A stretch of 64,000 bases of DNA from Hemicordylus capensis (GCF_027244095.1 NC_069660.1:282308863-282372862), one strand, 5' to 3'. Numbered from the stretch's first letter, positions 9,901 to 25,100 are shown. Numbers and translations are program-made. Notes: generated by a model from the letters alone, not told the origin.

Positions 9901-12900
9901 ATTTTATAGTAGTTGTGTTTTTAAAATACCGTTGTAAATTTGACCACTACAGGGTCCGAGCAATAAAAAGCATGATAACATGTTGAAAGCTGAAATTATT
10001 ACAATGCTATCATCTATTGCCGATCTCTAGAGATGCAGACCTTGTTAAAAATCACAGTGAGCATTTATCCCCCAAATGGTACTGACCACCCCAGCTGGCT
10101 CAGCATAACGCTGAGGCTAGAGTTTTGGGAGAGGCCCTCTTTTTCAAGCTAATCTACTTTACAAGGCGGATGTAAGGATAAAATGGGAACATCCCATGTA
10201 TGCCAATAGGAACTCTCTGGAGGAAGGCAATTTTACCAATTTAATTAATAACTGCAAATACTGACTTATGTCATTTGCGAAAGTGACCTCTTAGGAACAT
10301 AGGAACAAAGGAAACTGTCATATACTGAGTCAGACCATTGGTCTGTCTAGCTCAGTATTGTCTTCACAGACTGGCAGCGGCTTCTCCAAGGTTGCAGGCA
10401 GGAATCTCTCTCAGCCCTACAAGGTGGCGTTTATACCACCAAGTACTACCGCATTGCTTAATGCGGCTAAGCCTTGGTTCCCAGAGGACCAGCAAGAGTG
10501 TCCTAAAATCACCTGCAAACAGAAAGCTAGTGAGCTAGGCAAAACATTCAGGGAAACCCATTCACATTTCTTAAAAGACTGTGTGGTAGCCAAAAGAGTG
10601 TGGCAGGGAGTAAGCAAGTTGTTAGAGTGGCCTGATTTGGAAAAATAGTCTTGGGAAGAACTAACCTCAGGTTTGAGCGATGGAACCTCTTTTTGAGGTC
10701 CCAGAAAGAAACGGGACAGAACAGGTGCCCTCATACTAAGGAATTGGAACGTTCCCCTTCTCATAATCAGGTTAGTAAACCTGTATGTCATTTATGCAAT
10801 GCTCCTGCATAGGAATAGGGAGGGAAGACGCGACCAAGAGGTTCACATGGATGAGACAGGAAATCTCTTCTGGAAAAGTTTGTATGGTTATGTGCAAAAA
10901 GACAAGTGCATCTCTTCTAAACAGCAATGGGACAAATTATGGAAATGGATGTTGGACGTAACCCCCTGCCCCTGCCCCCGCCCCCCGATTACCTGATGTG
11001 CCTTGAAATCCCCCATCCCCGAGTTACAGTACTGCCTGCATATACTTTATAACCCTGTGGGTTTCCAAATCCTTGTGTGTAAATCTTTGTAGATATATGA
11101 TGTACAAACAACCACTTTGTATATAATTGTGCTTTGGCAACGTACTGTATGCTTTGGTAGTTCGTTGGTTCAATAAAAAAATCTTGTCCTATCTTGGAGA
11201 AGCCCGAGAGAGAACTTGAAACCTTCTGCTCTTCCCAGAGCGGCTTCATCCCCTGAGGGGAATATCTTGCAGTGCTCACACATCTTATCTTTTTACATTA
11301 TATATAAATGTTGTTGTGCACCCTGAGCTCTTGTGGATAGGAGAGATTTAAATCTTGATATCTATTTCTGGTTCTTGGTTGTAGTTGAGCTTGGATTACA
11401 ATAATTGTAGTAGTATTGTAAATGTCTGTAGTATTGTTAAGATCATCTGATGGTATTAAACATCTCTCTGTCTAGGGACAATCAGACTAGACAAGTTCGG
11501 GAAGCTGTGTCAAATGTGGAAAAACATTTTGGTGAATTGTGCCAAATATTTGCCGCATATATACGAAAAACTGCCAGATTGCGAGACAAAGCAGATCTCC
11601 TAGTCAATGAGATACATGCTTATGCAGCTACAGAAACACCGAATTTAAAACTTGGACTAAAAAACTTTGCAAATGAGTTTTCCAAACTTCAAGATTATCG
11701 CCAGGCAGAGGTATGTACTTAAGTCCATACATTGTTGTGGAAAATGAATAATTTAAATTAGGGGCTAAGATGAATGCACACACAACACATTTCTCTCTCA
11801 AAGTGTTATATAGTTACCAGTTGGGTGCTCACCTAGAGGCAACTTCTACTTGGAAAGGCAAATGACAAATCACAAGGCAGACATAAGAGCCTGTACATTG
11901 TTTCCAGTGATCAGGAAGGATGAACCTTCATATTTTGCATTATTGTTATTTATTAAGCACTTAAGATACTCCTAAGCACTATATGAACTGTAGAACAGAC
12001 ATGTCCTTGCCACAATGGTTTCTGGTCTAATTGAAAAGACCATCAGTGGCCTGGTACAACACTGTGTTAACTCTTGTGCCAAAGTTTGAGTTTTAATATT
12101 GTTAACCATCGAGTGTCTTGGTCAAGGCAGAAAGGCAGCATATAAATGTAACAAATATATTTTAAATTAAGTAAGCATGCAGATTTAACTGGCTTAATCC
12201 TGAGAGCACAACTTCGGTTTCTTTACTACAAAAACTAAACAGTTTTTTCCCTACCACTTCTCCTCCTCCCACACGCCTGCTTTGTAGTGGGACTTCACAT
12301 GCTTTAAGATTAGTAGCCAAAATGTACAACTGAGATGGGTTGTTGCTTTTCCTTATAGGTGGAAAGACTTGAAGCCAAAGTGGTTGAACCTCTGAAATGT
12401 TATGGGACCATCGTAAAACTTAAGAGAGTAGGTGGTGGAATTTGTTTTGCTATTTTTTAAGGATTCCCCCCCCTCCCCCAAAAAAGTAGATCTCCAATCA
12501 GGATTAACTAATGTTTCTGGTATAAGGAAATAGAATTCAAGTAATCAGATCTTGATATCTGCCAAGCAGTTTTTTGTTGATAAATTTTGCATACATGAAC
12601 ATGAAAAGCATGCATGAACTTGAAATTATTACTGTTTAGTTCAGAATAATCCCCTGTAGTTTACCAGAGTAACAATAGCAGCAGTCCTGTTGATCCCAAA
12701 ATGTAGTGCATTCATGGCAAATAAGCTTCGGAGAGCTGAAAATGCTTTCACCCACATGGAGAGAACTGCAGTACTGGACTATATATATAAACAGATTTTA
12801 GTTTATTTCAGATAAGTTATCAAGAACTCAAATGAGCAGAACTTGTGTTTTAAAAGCTTCAGTCTTTGAATATAAATAATTATAATTGCAGGAGGATCTC

Positions 12901-13043
12901 AAAGCAACTTTAACAGCAAAGAATCGAGAAGCAAAACAGTTATCTCAACTAGAAAGGACACGTCAACGGAATCCATCAGATCGACATGTTATTGTATCCT
13001 TTGCACAAAAATTAACACCTCAGGAATAAATAGACTTGTTAAG

Positions 13044-13141
<98 letters not shown>

Positions 13142-16100
13142 TTCTACTGCAAATCTTGCTATCCTTCAAGGGTTATAAAAAGCATGGATGCTGTACCTAG
13201 TTTCTCTCTGCAAATGTTGTACTTGTGGACAGCAGGACTACAGAGCTACTAACATGCTCCTTAGCCCCACTGCCCAGGTGTAATAATGCCTGAAGAAGGC
13301 AACTGTCTCCCTAAAATATTTGTCGGTTGGCAGCTAAATTGGCAAATCAACAATTCAAAGGAGGTTACCAGGTAATGAGGTGAATTTCTTGAAATGTACA
13401 GAAAGCCACTTTTAGTTCCCAGTTTGTTACAGGTTTGAGATTTTTTAAAAGTAAAACCATCAGTAATACCTGGGAATGCAGCAAGAGAGAGAGAAACTGG
13501 GAGACCTGAGTTACTGTTATGAGTCATAACAATAAGTAGGTTGAGTATCGCACACATAGTTTAAATATTTTCTGTAACTTATAAGCATATTATTTTCCTT
13601 TACTGCTAACTTCAGTCACAGGTTGGTCATCTTATCAGACTAAAGTTGCTAATGATATTCGCTTCTTGTGGTTCTTTGCTGCATATTTGTGAAATAGTGG
13701 ACAGCACCTGAGCAATAACAGATCACTTACTGTATATCTTGTTAGTTGTAATAAACTGCTGTAGTTACAACCAAGAGGCACCAGATGTCATCAGCTATTC
13801 TTCAAAATCTCACTTGAGCAAATCATGCACTTTTCTGTTGAAATGGAGTTTCTGAATTTAGGAACTGAAGAGGATTCCATTAATTATTATTATTATTATT
13901 ATTTACATTTATATCCTGCTTTTCCTCCAAGGAGCTCAGAATGGTGTACTACATACTTAGGTTTCTCCTCACAATACCCCTGTGAAGTAGGTGAGGCTGA
14001 GAGAGAAGTGACTCGCCCAGAGTCACCCAGCAAGTATCATGGCTGAATGAGGATTTGAACTTGGGTCTCCCCGGTCCTAGTCCAGCACTCTATTTAAACA
14101 TATAGTGGTCAGCTTGTTTTGCTTTGAAATTAGTTATATAATTACAAAAAATATACAATGATGTGAAATGCAGTCATAAGAAACATTGTTCTAAGAATAG
14201 TATATTGAAATCTTTTGAGATGACAGTGGTGTAAGTGGCATTGAATAACTTCATAAAATTTGAGGGTGGTAATATCTTGCTTAGAATGGTACAGTCTTTT
14301 GCTTGTTCACTTTCCCTCTTGTCTCTCTTCAGAATGAGTCTTCTAAATCATTTTTAGTTCATTATAATCAGCCATCCTTTTAATGTATGTTATTAATTTA
14401 TTTCCCTTTTAAGATCAATCCTGACCCCCAGCCCTGAACTTTTGAAGGCTGCCTTTATCTCTTATCTTAATGGCATTTCTTCCATCATTCCTCTTCCAGT
14501 TCCCTCTACAACAAGCCACACTTCTGCTGTCAGCCTGCTCTGATCTTTATGCCTTCTTTTATGCATCTTCCTGTGCCTGGAACATTCTGTCAGACCAGTT
14601 TTCCTCATCTCCCTTCCAAATGTGCTTCTTCTTCAAGGTCTTTTCAGAATCACCACTGTTTAAGTTATGAACTGTTCACTACTAGTTACTTGCGTGCCTT
14701 TGCCATCTTTGCTGCAAATTTGTCCTCTCTGCCTTTCCAGACCATCCATTTTCAGATTTAACATCACTTCACAGGTTAATTCCTTTATATCCTCCCATAC
14801 TTAAGATTTCAGGACAGAGATTTTCTTTTCTCAATTAATGTTCATATATGAAGTAGTAATTCCAATGTGTTGGATTTTGTGCATATGGACCTAAGAAATT
14901 GCAAGTTTTTCAAATGTATTAATATCGAGTAAATATGTATGATTGTTTTAAAATTGTTATTCCACTAGGTAGGAGTTTTGTCGCCATTATGGTCTATACA
15001 GCATCTTTCACTAGGGATGTGCATAGAACAGGTTCAGTGCTCCTTTTCTGGAGCGTTGAACCAGTTCAAAGTTCCTGCGTTCAAGCCCATCCGGAGGGTG
15101 GAGGGGTTACTTTAAAGGACAGGAAAGGCGCTTCCTACCTGCCCATCCCTGCCGCACCACTTTCCTCCCGCTGGTGCTCTTCTAAACAGCGCTGGATGCA
15201 CATGGGCATGGCCAGGGGCGTAACAAGGCTGGAGTGGGCCCAGAGACAAAATTTTAAAATGGGTCCCTCGCTGATACACACACACACACACACACACACA
15301 TACTTCACAATATATAGTCATGTGACTTGCCTCTGGGGGCCCCCTCGAGGCATGCGGGCCCCCAGGCAGCCACCTCCCCTTGCCTAATAGTAGTTACGCC
15401 CCTGGGCATGGCGACGCTGAATGGGGCTGCAAACAGGAACACTGCAGCCCTGCACCCATGCTGTTTAGGAGAGCCCTGGCAGGGGAAAACCAGTGGGGCA
15501 GAGATGGGCAGGTAGGAAGCACCACCCCGTCCCTTAAAGTGACCCCCCCCACACACCCTTCCAGGAGCGCACGGACCGTTTTCGTGCACATCCCTATCTT
15601 TCACACACTACACTAAACAGAGTTCATAATTAAGTAGCAATAAGTTTCTTAATGCAGCTGTAACTTTGCATATGTTCCATGCCACACATGTTCTCTAAAC
15701 ATTGGAAATGTAGGTATCAAAGACTGATATTAATAGATTTCTTCATGGAGCTTATTACTATAATTGTATGTATTTCCAGAGCATCTGAATGAGTTCTAAT
15801 TAATAAACTAAATAATACTGGGCTATATCCAAAGAAAGTTGGCCATAACTAAACACTATCAAGATCTATAAGATCATTGTGACTACCATTAATTTCAGTA
15901 TATAACTATTATTATAACTATACATTATAACTCACTTTCTTTGGCTACAACCACTAAATGTCAGTTTGCAGAATAACTAATTATATCACTATTTACATTT
16001 TTAGGCTGAAAGTGAATTACAAAGAGCTTCATTGGATGCGACTAGAACAAGTCAGCAACTGGAGGAAACAATTGACAACTTTGAAAAACAAAAAATAAAA

Positions 16101-19100
16101 GACATCAAGGCGAGTATATAATTGACATTCTAATATAATGCATTAGCTTGACTTGAGGAATATTAGATTGTTCGGATCTTTTATTTAAATGAGATAATGC
16201 TATTCCCAGTTTGTAGCAAGAACGAGATGCCTATTTGTACCAGAGTCCCAAAGTAGAAAGACCATGGAGGTAAACAAAAATTTGAGATTTTTAAATATTT
16301 ACAATACAAGATAGTAGCATACCCCCAATCCACAGTAAGCCTCTACTTTGTGCCAAAACATCACCTTACATTCTAGCTTCAGGAGTCTTGGGCCTGCAGT
16401 TTGCACTCTCTTATGAGAATGTAAACTGGTGTCACTGTGTATGTGACTTGCATTTTGGGTGGTATACAAATGTGTTAAAGAAAATAAAATAAATATGTGA
16501 GTTAGTAATTATAAGTATGCATTCTGTTGACCAATTCTTTTTTGGCAGTGAATAAAGTCAGCTAGGGTTGACTAATGTAAAATTGTTTGTCTGCTGAGTA
16601 TACATATGCTTCTTTTTCCATTCTAAATATTTCTCTTTCCTTTTCTTTTTGATGGGCAATGAAGACTGTTCCTATTCCAGCATGTTTTAGTTCCTTCTGT
16701 CCTTTGCATTAATTGTTAAACTGCTGATCCTTTTATGCTTCACAATTATGACTAAGAGGATCAGAATAATAGATTTTATTATAGGATGGTAGGCTTAGCT
16801 TAATGGCCAAGCCAAAACAATCATTGTGGAAAGTTTATATCAAGAACATTTAGCCTTAGATAACCTAAAAAGTATATAAAGGGATATCTTGCCAGTTGAA
16901 GAGCTGGGTTACACAAGAACTTGGTCACACATTGCTGGAGAAAGAGCCAGTATCTGGCTCAGTAAACAGAAATGTGCTATAACTTCCTTGATCACCTGTA
17001 GGATTATGTGAGAAAGTCTCTGTGTATAGTTAGATGAGCTTAGGTTCCAACTGCACAGAGACTTATCTATAATACTGTATAAAGGTAAAGTTGTGCCAAC
17101 TCCTGGTGACCACAATGCCATTTGGATTTCTTTGGTAGAATACTGTATAGACATACACAATTAGTATAGAATTGCTTTTAACATACATTGAAGCAGGCTC
17201 CTAGTTCTCATACATGTGGCATCCAAGTTATAATCTGGCTTTGGGCTAGAGAAGTTACCATAAATATGTAACACTTTTCAATTTACTTTTAGAACATCTT
17301 TTCGGAATTTATAACAATTGAAATGTTATTTCATGGAAAAGCCTTAGAGATTTACACTACTGCCTTCCAAAATATACAAAACATCGATGAGAATGAAGAC
17401 TTGGAGGTAAGAAACCTGATAACCTGTTCTGTAGTGCTATATTTAATTAGTTTTTTTTAAGTTGCTGCATTAAAAATATAGATATTTCAGTAAATTACAC
17501 ACAACTCTTTAATGCATTAAGTTCTTTTTTGTAATATCTAGTTCTAGGAAGAGATTTGAAAATGAAACCTAACTGCGTATACAATCCATGATAAACAAAA
17601 TAAATACTGTGTAGATAACTAACTCTGGACCATCAGAACTGCTGCTGATTTATTGTAAATATTTATATACTGTTTTTCAACAAAAGCAATACTCAGTGCA
17701 GGATACATAGCAAAAGGTAGAAGAAAATGACTTTTCCCAAAAGGGTTAACAATCTAACACACATGCACACAAAGGAGACACCAGCCGCAGTCAATGGAAA
17801 CAGTATGCAAAACTACATAGAGACAGTTGAACTTCCCTTTACTAAGATATCACCTGCCTGCAACAGAGAATGGTTTTAAAGCAAGCCTGTTAAACTGATT
17901 GAAATGCACCATTAATTCTAGAAAGTTTTAAGGGGAAATTTCAAATATGTAATATCTGTGATGACTTGTTTTTTTAAGAGGAGAATTACATAATCGTGGT
18001 GTGCATCAACAAATATTGGGCAGTATTAGACTAACTTAGACATGAATGTTCACATTAGGTTTTTGCAGCAACCAGAATATATGAGCTGGGGTGAGGCTGT
18101 TGCCATCTTTATCTCCACTGCCTTGCTGCATTTGCAGCTGCTTGCAGCCAGGGGTGGGGGACAAGAAGTAATCCAATTGAAATTAATGGAATTAAAGTTA
18201 GTAATAACTGATGTATTTCTTTGATTTCAATGATGCTTATTTGTGACTAATTAAGCTAGATGCTGCCTGCTATCTCAAGAGTTGAATCCTAAACACTTGT
18301 TGATTCATGTCTCAATAGAGCAGGGGTAGGCAACCTTGGCTCTTGAGCTGTTGCTGAACTACAACTCCTTTCCTCTCCACCCGGAATAAACTGCAGTTGG
18401 GGATGATAGGAGTTGTAGGTCAGCAACAGTTGGAAGAGCCAAGGTTGCCTAGCCCTGCAAGAGTGTACAAAGCTTGTTTCATTGGAGTGCTTTTAGTATT
18501 TTTATTTTATATTAGAAAATGGATTAAATTATCAAATACAAAAGCCTGTCTTATACTTACCTTTTAAATGACATTGATATGACATAAGGGGTATCACTTT
18601 TGCATATAATCATTCTACTAGGCTCTGTTCATCACAATATGCTACTGTTGTAAAACTACTCACCTTAACTTGTTATATAAACAGTAAAAACTTTGTAGTC
18701 TTATATATTATTCTAGCTTTACAAAATTGGCTCCATGCACTCATACTTTGCCTTCATCTTTCACCTTAATGTTGAGCTGAGGAAGGATGCAGAAATTCAG
18801 CAGGTGCAGCTTCCCCACTAAACATTCTACTGGTGCACTTGATGAATTGTGACACTATCCACAGCATCCCACAAATGGGCTGGTAAAACAATGTGCAATC
18901 AATACCATGAAGTAGATTTGCACTCTCAGCATTCTTCTAGGGTCCTCAGATAACCTACACTAGAAGCACTTCCAGCCCTGAAAAATTGTCTAGTTGATAT
19001 TTTATTTTAATATGTATACCCCGCTCCTCCAATACACGACTGTTCGGGGTGGCTCACAACATCAACAAAACAGATAGTACTGCTCTTATCTCTCCCAAAA

Positions 19101-22100
19101 GTGGTATTAGCAGTTGGAGGAATTGCAGAGTGTTGGATCAAGTCTCTGATTATTCCCAAGCATTTAAAAGAAACTTCTTTCAAACTTGAAACATGTAACT
19201 TGGAAATTAGTAGAAATCGATACAGAAACAATGCATCTTCTGATTATATAGAGCAAATTGTTGTTGCATTTCTGAAAGTGAAGGGACAAGAAAGAATAAG
19301 GAGCAATGAGTAGGAGTAGCCAACGACTCCAATTTAGAGCTAAGCCAATAAATAAATGAGAGGAAAGCACAGTTCACTGCAGTTGTCCATCACAACTGTG
19401 CCCTGCATTTTTATTATTTAGGAGGAGAAAGCATGTTGGCTTGTACTGAGGCAACCAGGCAGATTTCTTCATTTTCTTGTTCTGCACTGGCAAGCAAGAA
19501 AACAGAATGAAATACAAGAGCACAAAACAAGAAAAGAGTTGCAGTCTGACAAACTGTTCCCCCTCTTCCATTCAGGCTGATGGCAATGCAAAGTTTTTTG
19601 GTCCCTCAGCCTGGATGAGTGGTAGAGGAGAAAAGGGAATCTGCTGTATCTTAGGGATGTGCACGGACGGAACCAGTTCAGAGGCCCTTTATGGACCTCC
19701 AAACCGGTTCGAACGTCCAGCGGTTTGGCCAGTTTGAAGGTGGGGGGACCACCATGTTTCCCCCACTGGCGCTGTCCTGAAAAACAGTCCCACAGAGTGG
19801 CAGTGTACCTCCTTGCTGCCCTGGTGAGTCGTGGACTGGAAGTACCCAGCATGCACACCGGGCACTTCTGGTCCACGACTCACTGGAGCAGCAAGGAGAT
19901 ATGCTGCCGCCCCGTGGTTCCGTGAACATCCTTACTGTATCTGGAATTTCTGCCTGAACATTTATTAAGGTAAGTGGTATGGGGACGGGGCGGGGGGAGC
20001 ACTGTCACTTGACAATACATCAGGCAGAAATTCATCAAGTGATTAGCAAGCTGTACTTGTTGAATTCCTGCCCAGTCTAACATCTGGCTGAAAGAATGAG
20101 GCATAGTGCAAATAGGTGGATGGAGCCTAATTTGTAAACCCTACATAATATACGATAGGGATGTGCAGAATGTTGCCCTGGTGAAATGTTTTGACCCAAA
20201 ATAAGCAATTTCGAGTGTTTCAAGCTCGAAATAGAACACACTTTAAATTTAGGGACTGTTTCAAGCTCAGAGCCGAACAACCTCCTTTTCAATCTAAATG
20301 TTTCAACATTCGAGCCCCAGTTTGGAGGCCTGTTTTTCCCTTGCTGATTGGTTTTCTGGCATTGGCTTTCACTCTCCTTGCCGATTGGTTGGCTTATCAT
20401 ACAAATCAAGTGTTGTCATGGGCAACTGTGCCCCCATTGGAGGGAGGGGGAACATAAGGAGGGAATTTTAAATTCAAAATGTACTCAAAGGGACTGGGAG
20501 GCAGAGCAAGATCCCTCATACTGTCCCTCACTTAAAGATACATCAGGACAGGAGGAAGGAAGGTTTGATTTTGTGGTTTTCTTTTCTCAGCACTGAGTGA
20601 GAATATGCTGTGCTACTGCTGTTATAGAACTATCTGGTTTTGCTGGGTCTGGTTGACAAAGACAGAACCTGGTGGCTGCCTTGAACTTTCCTTGTTGTGG
20701 TTTGTTTTGTTTGTGAGATAGTGTTTTGGTGAAAAATGGACAGTGGCAGCTGTGTGTGTGTGATATTTCTTGGTGATTGCTGTGATAATCTCCATGTCTG
20801 GCCTCAAGACTAACTTGTGCTTCTGCTCTGCAATCTGCATTGCAAGAACAAAATGCAGCTGAAGTTGCTATAGTTGAGCTTATGGCTATGCTGGCTGCTA
20901 AGTAAGTGTGCTGCTGTAGCAGCTGTTGCAATGATAGGAAGTAATGTAAGGAGTCATAGTTATGTGTGAAAGAGCAGCTTGTGCCCATGTTGTTACTGCA
21001 GCACAAGCACTGTGGCTGGCAGTGGATTCTGGGTCAATTATTCTTTTTTGGCCATTTTTGAACTGTTTGAAACGTGTGCTTCTGCAGTATTTTTCAAGGC
21101 AGGCTTGCAAATGCATTGCACTGTGTGGCTGCTGCTTGTTCTGGCCATAGGGAACAATGGGTAAATGTGGTAATATCTGCTAGTTCAAGAACTAATCTGG
21201 AACAGACATTATTTAATCTGCAGTGCCTTTACATCAGCACAACACCATTATGCTCATGCAACACCAGTCTGTTTTCCCCCTCCGCTGAATTGACAGTGCG
21301 AAAAATCCAGGAGTAAAGAACTATACTGCTAAAGTTATATGAGAGTAAATGCCTATGATTTTATGAGAACAGTGCAAACATTTTAATTTTAGAATTCTAC
21401 CAATTCAGGAGTAGATATAGTAACCTTAGTTACTGAAGTGTCTTTACAGTAATCAAGTTTGAGTGTTGTGCTAATTTTTAACTCTTCCCCCCTCAAACCC
21501 CATAGGGGTTTGGGGGGAAGGGTTAAAAACTTGTTTATAATCACCCGCTTGCCCACTTCTTTTGTGGGTTGGGTGGTAGATAGCACCTATCATGCCCTAC
21601 CACCCAACCCACTAGGAGCTGCCGGTGGGGAACAAAGGGGTGTTTCAAGTTTCCCCATTGTCCCCTATGGCCAAAACACTTGAAATGTTTATAGTTTGTT
21701 CCAGCAAAACCGCCGGCTCAACGGCTGTTTCAACAGAATGTTTCAGATGTTTTGTATTTCGTTTCGAGCTTGAAACAGAACGCAAAATCCTTTTTGTGCA
21801 CATCCCTAATATACGAGATGGTACAAAGTCTTTACTGCTTACATGATGTAAAAGTCAAAGTTACCACCTTCATCTGCAATTTACATGCTTCACAGACTTT
21901 ACAGTGAAAATTATAAGCATCTTAACATGAAGGGTTCTTTGATATTTCAGTATAAATAAAAACCTTTACAACTCAGTTCATTTCACACACCCGTTAAGCA
22001 GAAGTATGAATTGTGCATTTTTGTTTAATTGTCCTCAATGGAATGAGATCTTCATATCAAAGTATATCTGGGTCATAGAACAGATTTTTGATTTTGTTCA

Positions 22101-25100
22101 GAGGATTTCAAAGTATGTTCCAAGGATCCCTGAGTTTGCTGTTCCTCCATAGTACCTAGTTTTGAGGTGCTCCATAAATACAGGTGAAACTCGAAAAATT
22201 AGAATATCGTGCAAAAGTTCATTAATTTCAGTAATGCAAATTAAAAGGTGAAACTGAGATATGAGATAGACGCATTACATGCAAAGCAAGATAAGTCAAG
22301 CCTTAATTTGTTATAATTGTGATGATCATGGCGTACAGCTCATGAGAACCCCAAATCCACAATTCCAGAAAATTAGAATATTGTGAAAAGGTTCAACAGT
22401 CTAGGCTCTAGGTGTCCCACTCCAGTCAGCTGATCAGTCCATAACACCTGCAAAGGGTTCCTGAGCCTTTAAATGGTCTCTCAGTCTGGTTCATTAGGAA
22501 TCACAATCATGGGAAAGACTGCTGACTTGACAGTTGTGCAGAAAACCATCATTGACACCCTCCATAAGGAGGGAAAGCCTCAAAAGGTAATTGCAAAAGA
22601 AGTTGGATGTTCCCAAAGTGCTGTATCAAAGCACATTAATAGAAATTTATGTGGAAGGGAAAAGTGTGGAAGAAAAAGGTGCACAAGCAGCAGGGATGAC
22701 TGCAGCCTGGAGAGGATTGTCAAGAAAAGGCCATTCAAAAGTGTTGGGGACTTTCACAAGGAGTGGACTGAGGCTGGAGTTAGTGCATCACGAGCCACCA
22801 CACACAGATGGATCCTGGACATGAGCTTCAAATGTCGTATTCCTCTTGTCAAGCCGCTCCTGAACAACAAACAACGTGAGAAGCGTCTTACCTGGACTCA
22901 AGAAAAAAAGAACTGGTCTGTTGCTCAGTGGTCCAAAGTCCTCTTTTCTGATGAGAGCAACTTTTGCATCTCATTTGGAAACCAAGGACCCAGAGTCTGG
23001 AGGAAGAATGGAGAGGCACACAATGCAAGATGCTTGAAGTCCAGTGTGAAGTTTCCACAGTCTATGTTGATTTGGGGAGCCATGTCATCTGCTGGTGTTG
23101 GTCCACTGTGCTTCATTAAGTTCAGGGTCAACGCAGCCGTCTATCAGGAGATTTTGGAGCACTTCATGCTTCCTTCCCCAGACGAGCTGTATGGGGATAC
23201 TGACTTCATTTTCCAGCAGGACTTGGCACCTGCCCACACTGCCAAAAGTACCAAAACCTGGTTCAATGACCATGGGATTACTGTGCTTGATTGGCCAGCA
23301 AACTCGCCTGACCTGAACCCCATAGAGAATCTATGGGGCATTGCCAAGAGAAGGATGAGAGACATGAGACCAAACAATGCAGAAGAGCTGAAGGCCGCTA
23401 TTGAAGCATCCTGGTCTTCCATAACACCTCAGCAGTGCCACAGGCTGATAGCATCCATGCCACGCCGCATTGAGGCAGTAATTGCTGCAAAAGGGGCCCA
23501 AACCAAGTACTGAATACATATGCATGCTTATACTTTTCAGAGGTCCGATATTGTTCTATTCTACAATCCTTGTCTTCTTGGTTCCATGTAATATTCTAAT
23601 TTTCTGGGATTGTGGATTTGGGGTTCTCATGAGCTGTACGCCATGATCATCACAACTATAACAAATTAAGGCTTGACTTATCTCGCTTTGCATGTAATGC
23701 GTCTATCTCATATATCGGTTTCACCTTTTAATTTGCATTACTGAAATTAATGAACTTTTGCACGATATTCTAATTTTTCGAGTTTCACCTGTATATTCCT
23801 CAGGTCTTTCCTTCAAGATGTGTCTGTAATGCGGTACTGAGATTAGAATCTGGAATGCTGAGAGTTTAAGTCAAAATCTGGATCCCCCATACAAATTGGG
23901 TTTGCACCCCTGAATGTTCCCTCAATCTTTTAACACATACAAAGATTCTGTGATGTATGGGTTACTTGGGATAGAAATTGATATGGAAAATGTTTACTGA
24001 AGTTAGAAAATCTAAAAACCATAGGTCTAGTGAGTAATCCTGAGCATTTACTTTATTAACAGGTGTTTCGGAGTTCACTCTATCCACAGGACCATCAGAC
24101 ACGTTTGGATATTGTCCGTGCAAATTCAAAGTCTCCCCTCCAGAGAACTGGTTCAGCCAAATCTTGTGCTGGAATAGTTCAGGTACAATAGAAAGCTTGG
24201 TTGCTCCTCCTCACTAAATTCTACAGCACTGAATTCTAGTGCATCAAAGCATTTTCCATTCCTCTCCTCATCTTGCCTCATCTCAAAGGCTCAGGATAAA
24301 TGACAACAGTTTAAAACAGATTTGTACATATTGATTTGGTGGTTGTTCGTGTGAGCTCTAAAATATTTTCCATGTGCTCATTAACTCCTTATCAAGGGGC
24401 ATGGTGGTTCTTACTCTAGGATTTCTATATCCATCATTCTTACTTAAATATTGCAAACGGCAGCTTAAGTATTACACCAGCTGCATGAAAGATGCTATAC
24501 TACTACTTTTAAGAGCCTGTCTATAATATATAAAAACTGAGGGACTGGGTTCTACTTGAATTTGACATGATAAAGGTGTTATGCAGGAGACGTTTTGCTG
24601 AAATCATCTCCATCTGAAAATCATGGAACTTCATGCCAGAGGTAGGCCTTACAAAAACAAGCTTATTTCTAGCATAGTAAGTTCTTCAGTTCCATATCAC
24701 AAAGGGGCAAACTCTGGCAGTGTTCTAGTGGTCTCAAAGAAACAATTAGTAGCAAAGACCGTTATCTGTCTTCCCATGGTATCTTTTTTTCTGTTCTGCA
24801 CATCAATCTAGTCACTTGTTTTTCTCAAGTTATTCTTGGTATTAGGCATGGTATTTACAAGATACAGCAGACTATTTTAGATTAATATAGTGTTTGAATA
24901 ATGTGAGAGGAAACACTACACCTTTAAGGAAGGCTTTTGGCCATTGATAATAGCTGCTTCTTCAACAGCCTGAAATGTAATATTTGTTATGCAGTCATAC
25001 ATCTGGAATGCTTTCAGGTTCTTAGTACATTGTTTGACAATTTTATACATTTCAGGGGGGAAATATTTGTAACTCCCTTTTCCTCTGTCACTGATATTAG

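Noticed and set aside
19050-19320. Short paired open frames that might be an extra FAM92A exon
   Set aside because: No matching protein block or splice sites in phase; exon 6 and exon 7 join correctly without it.
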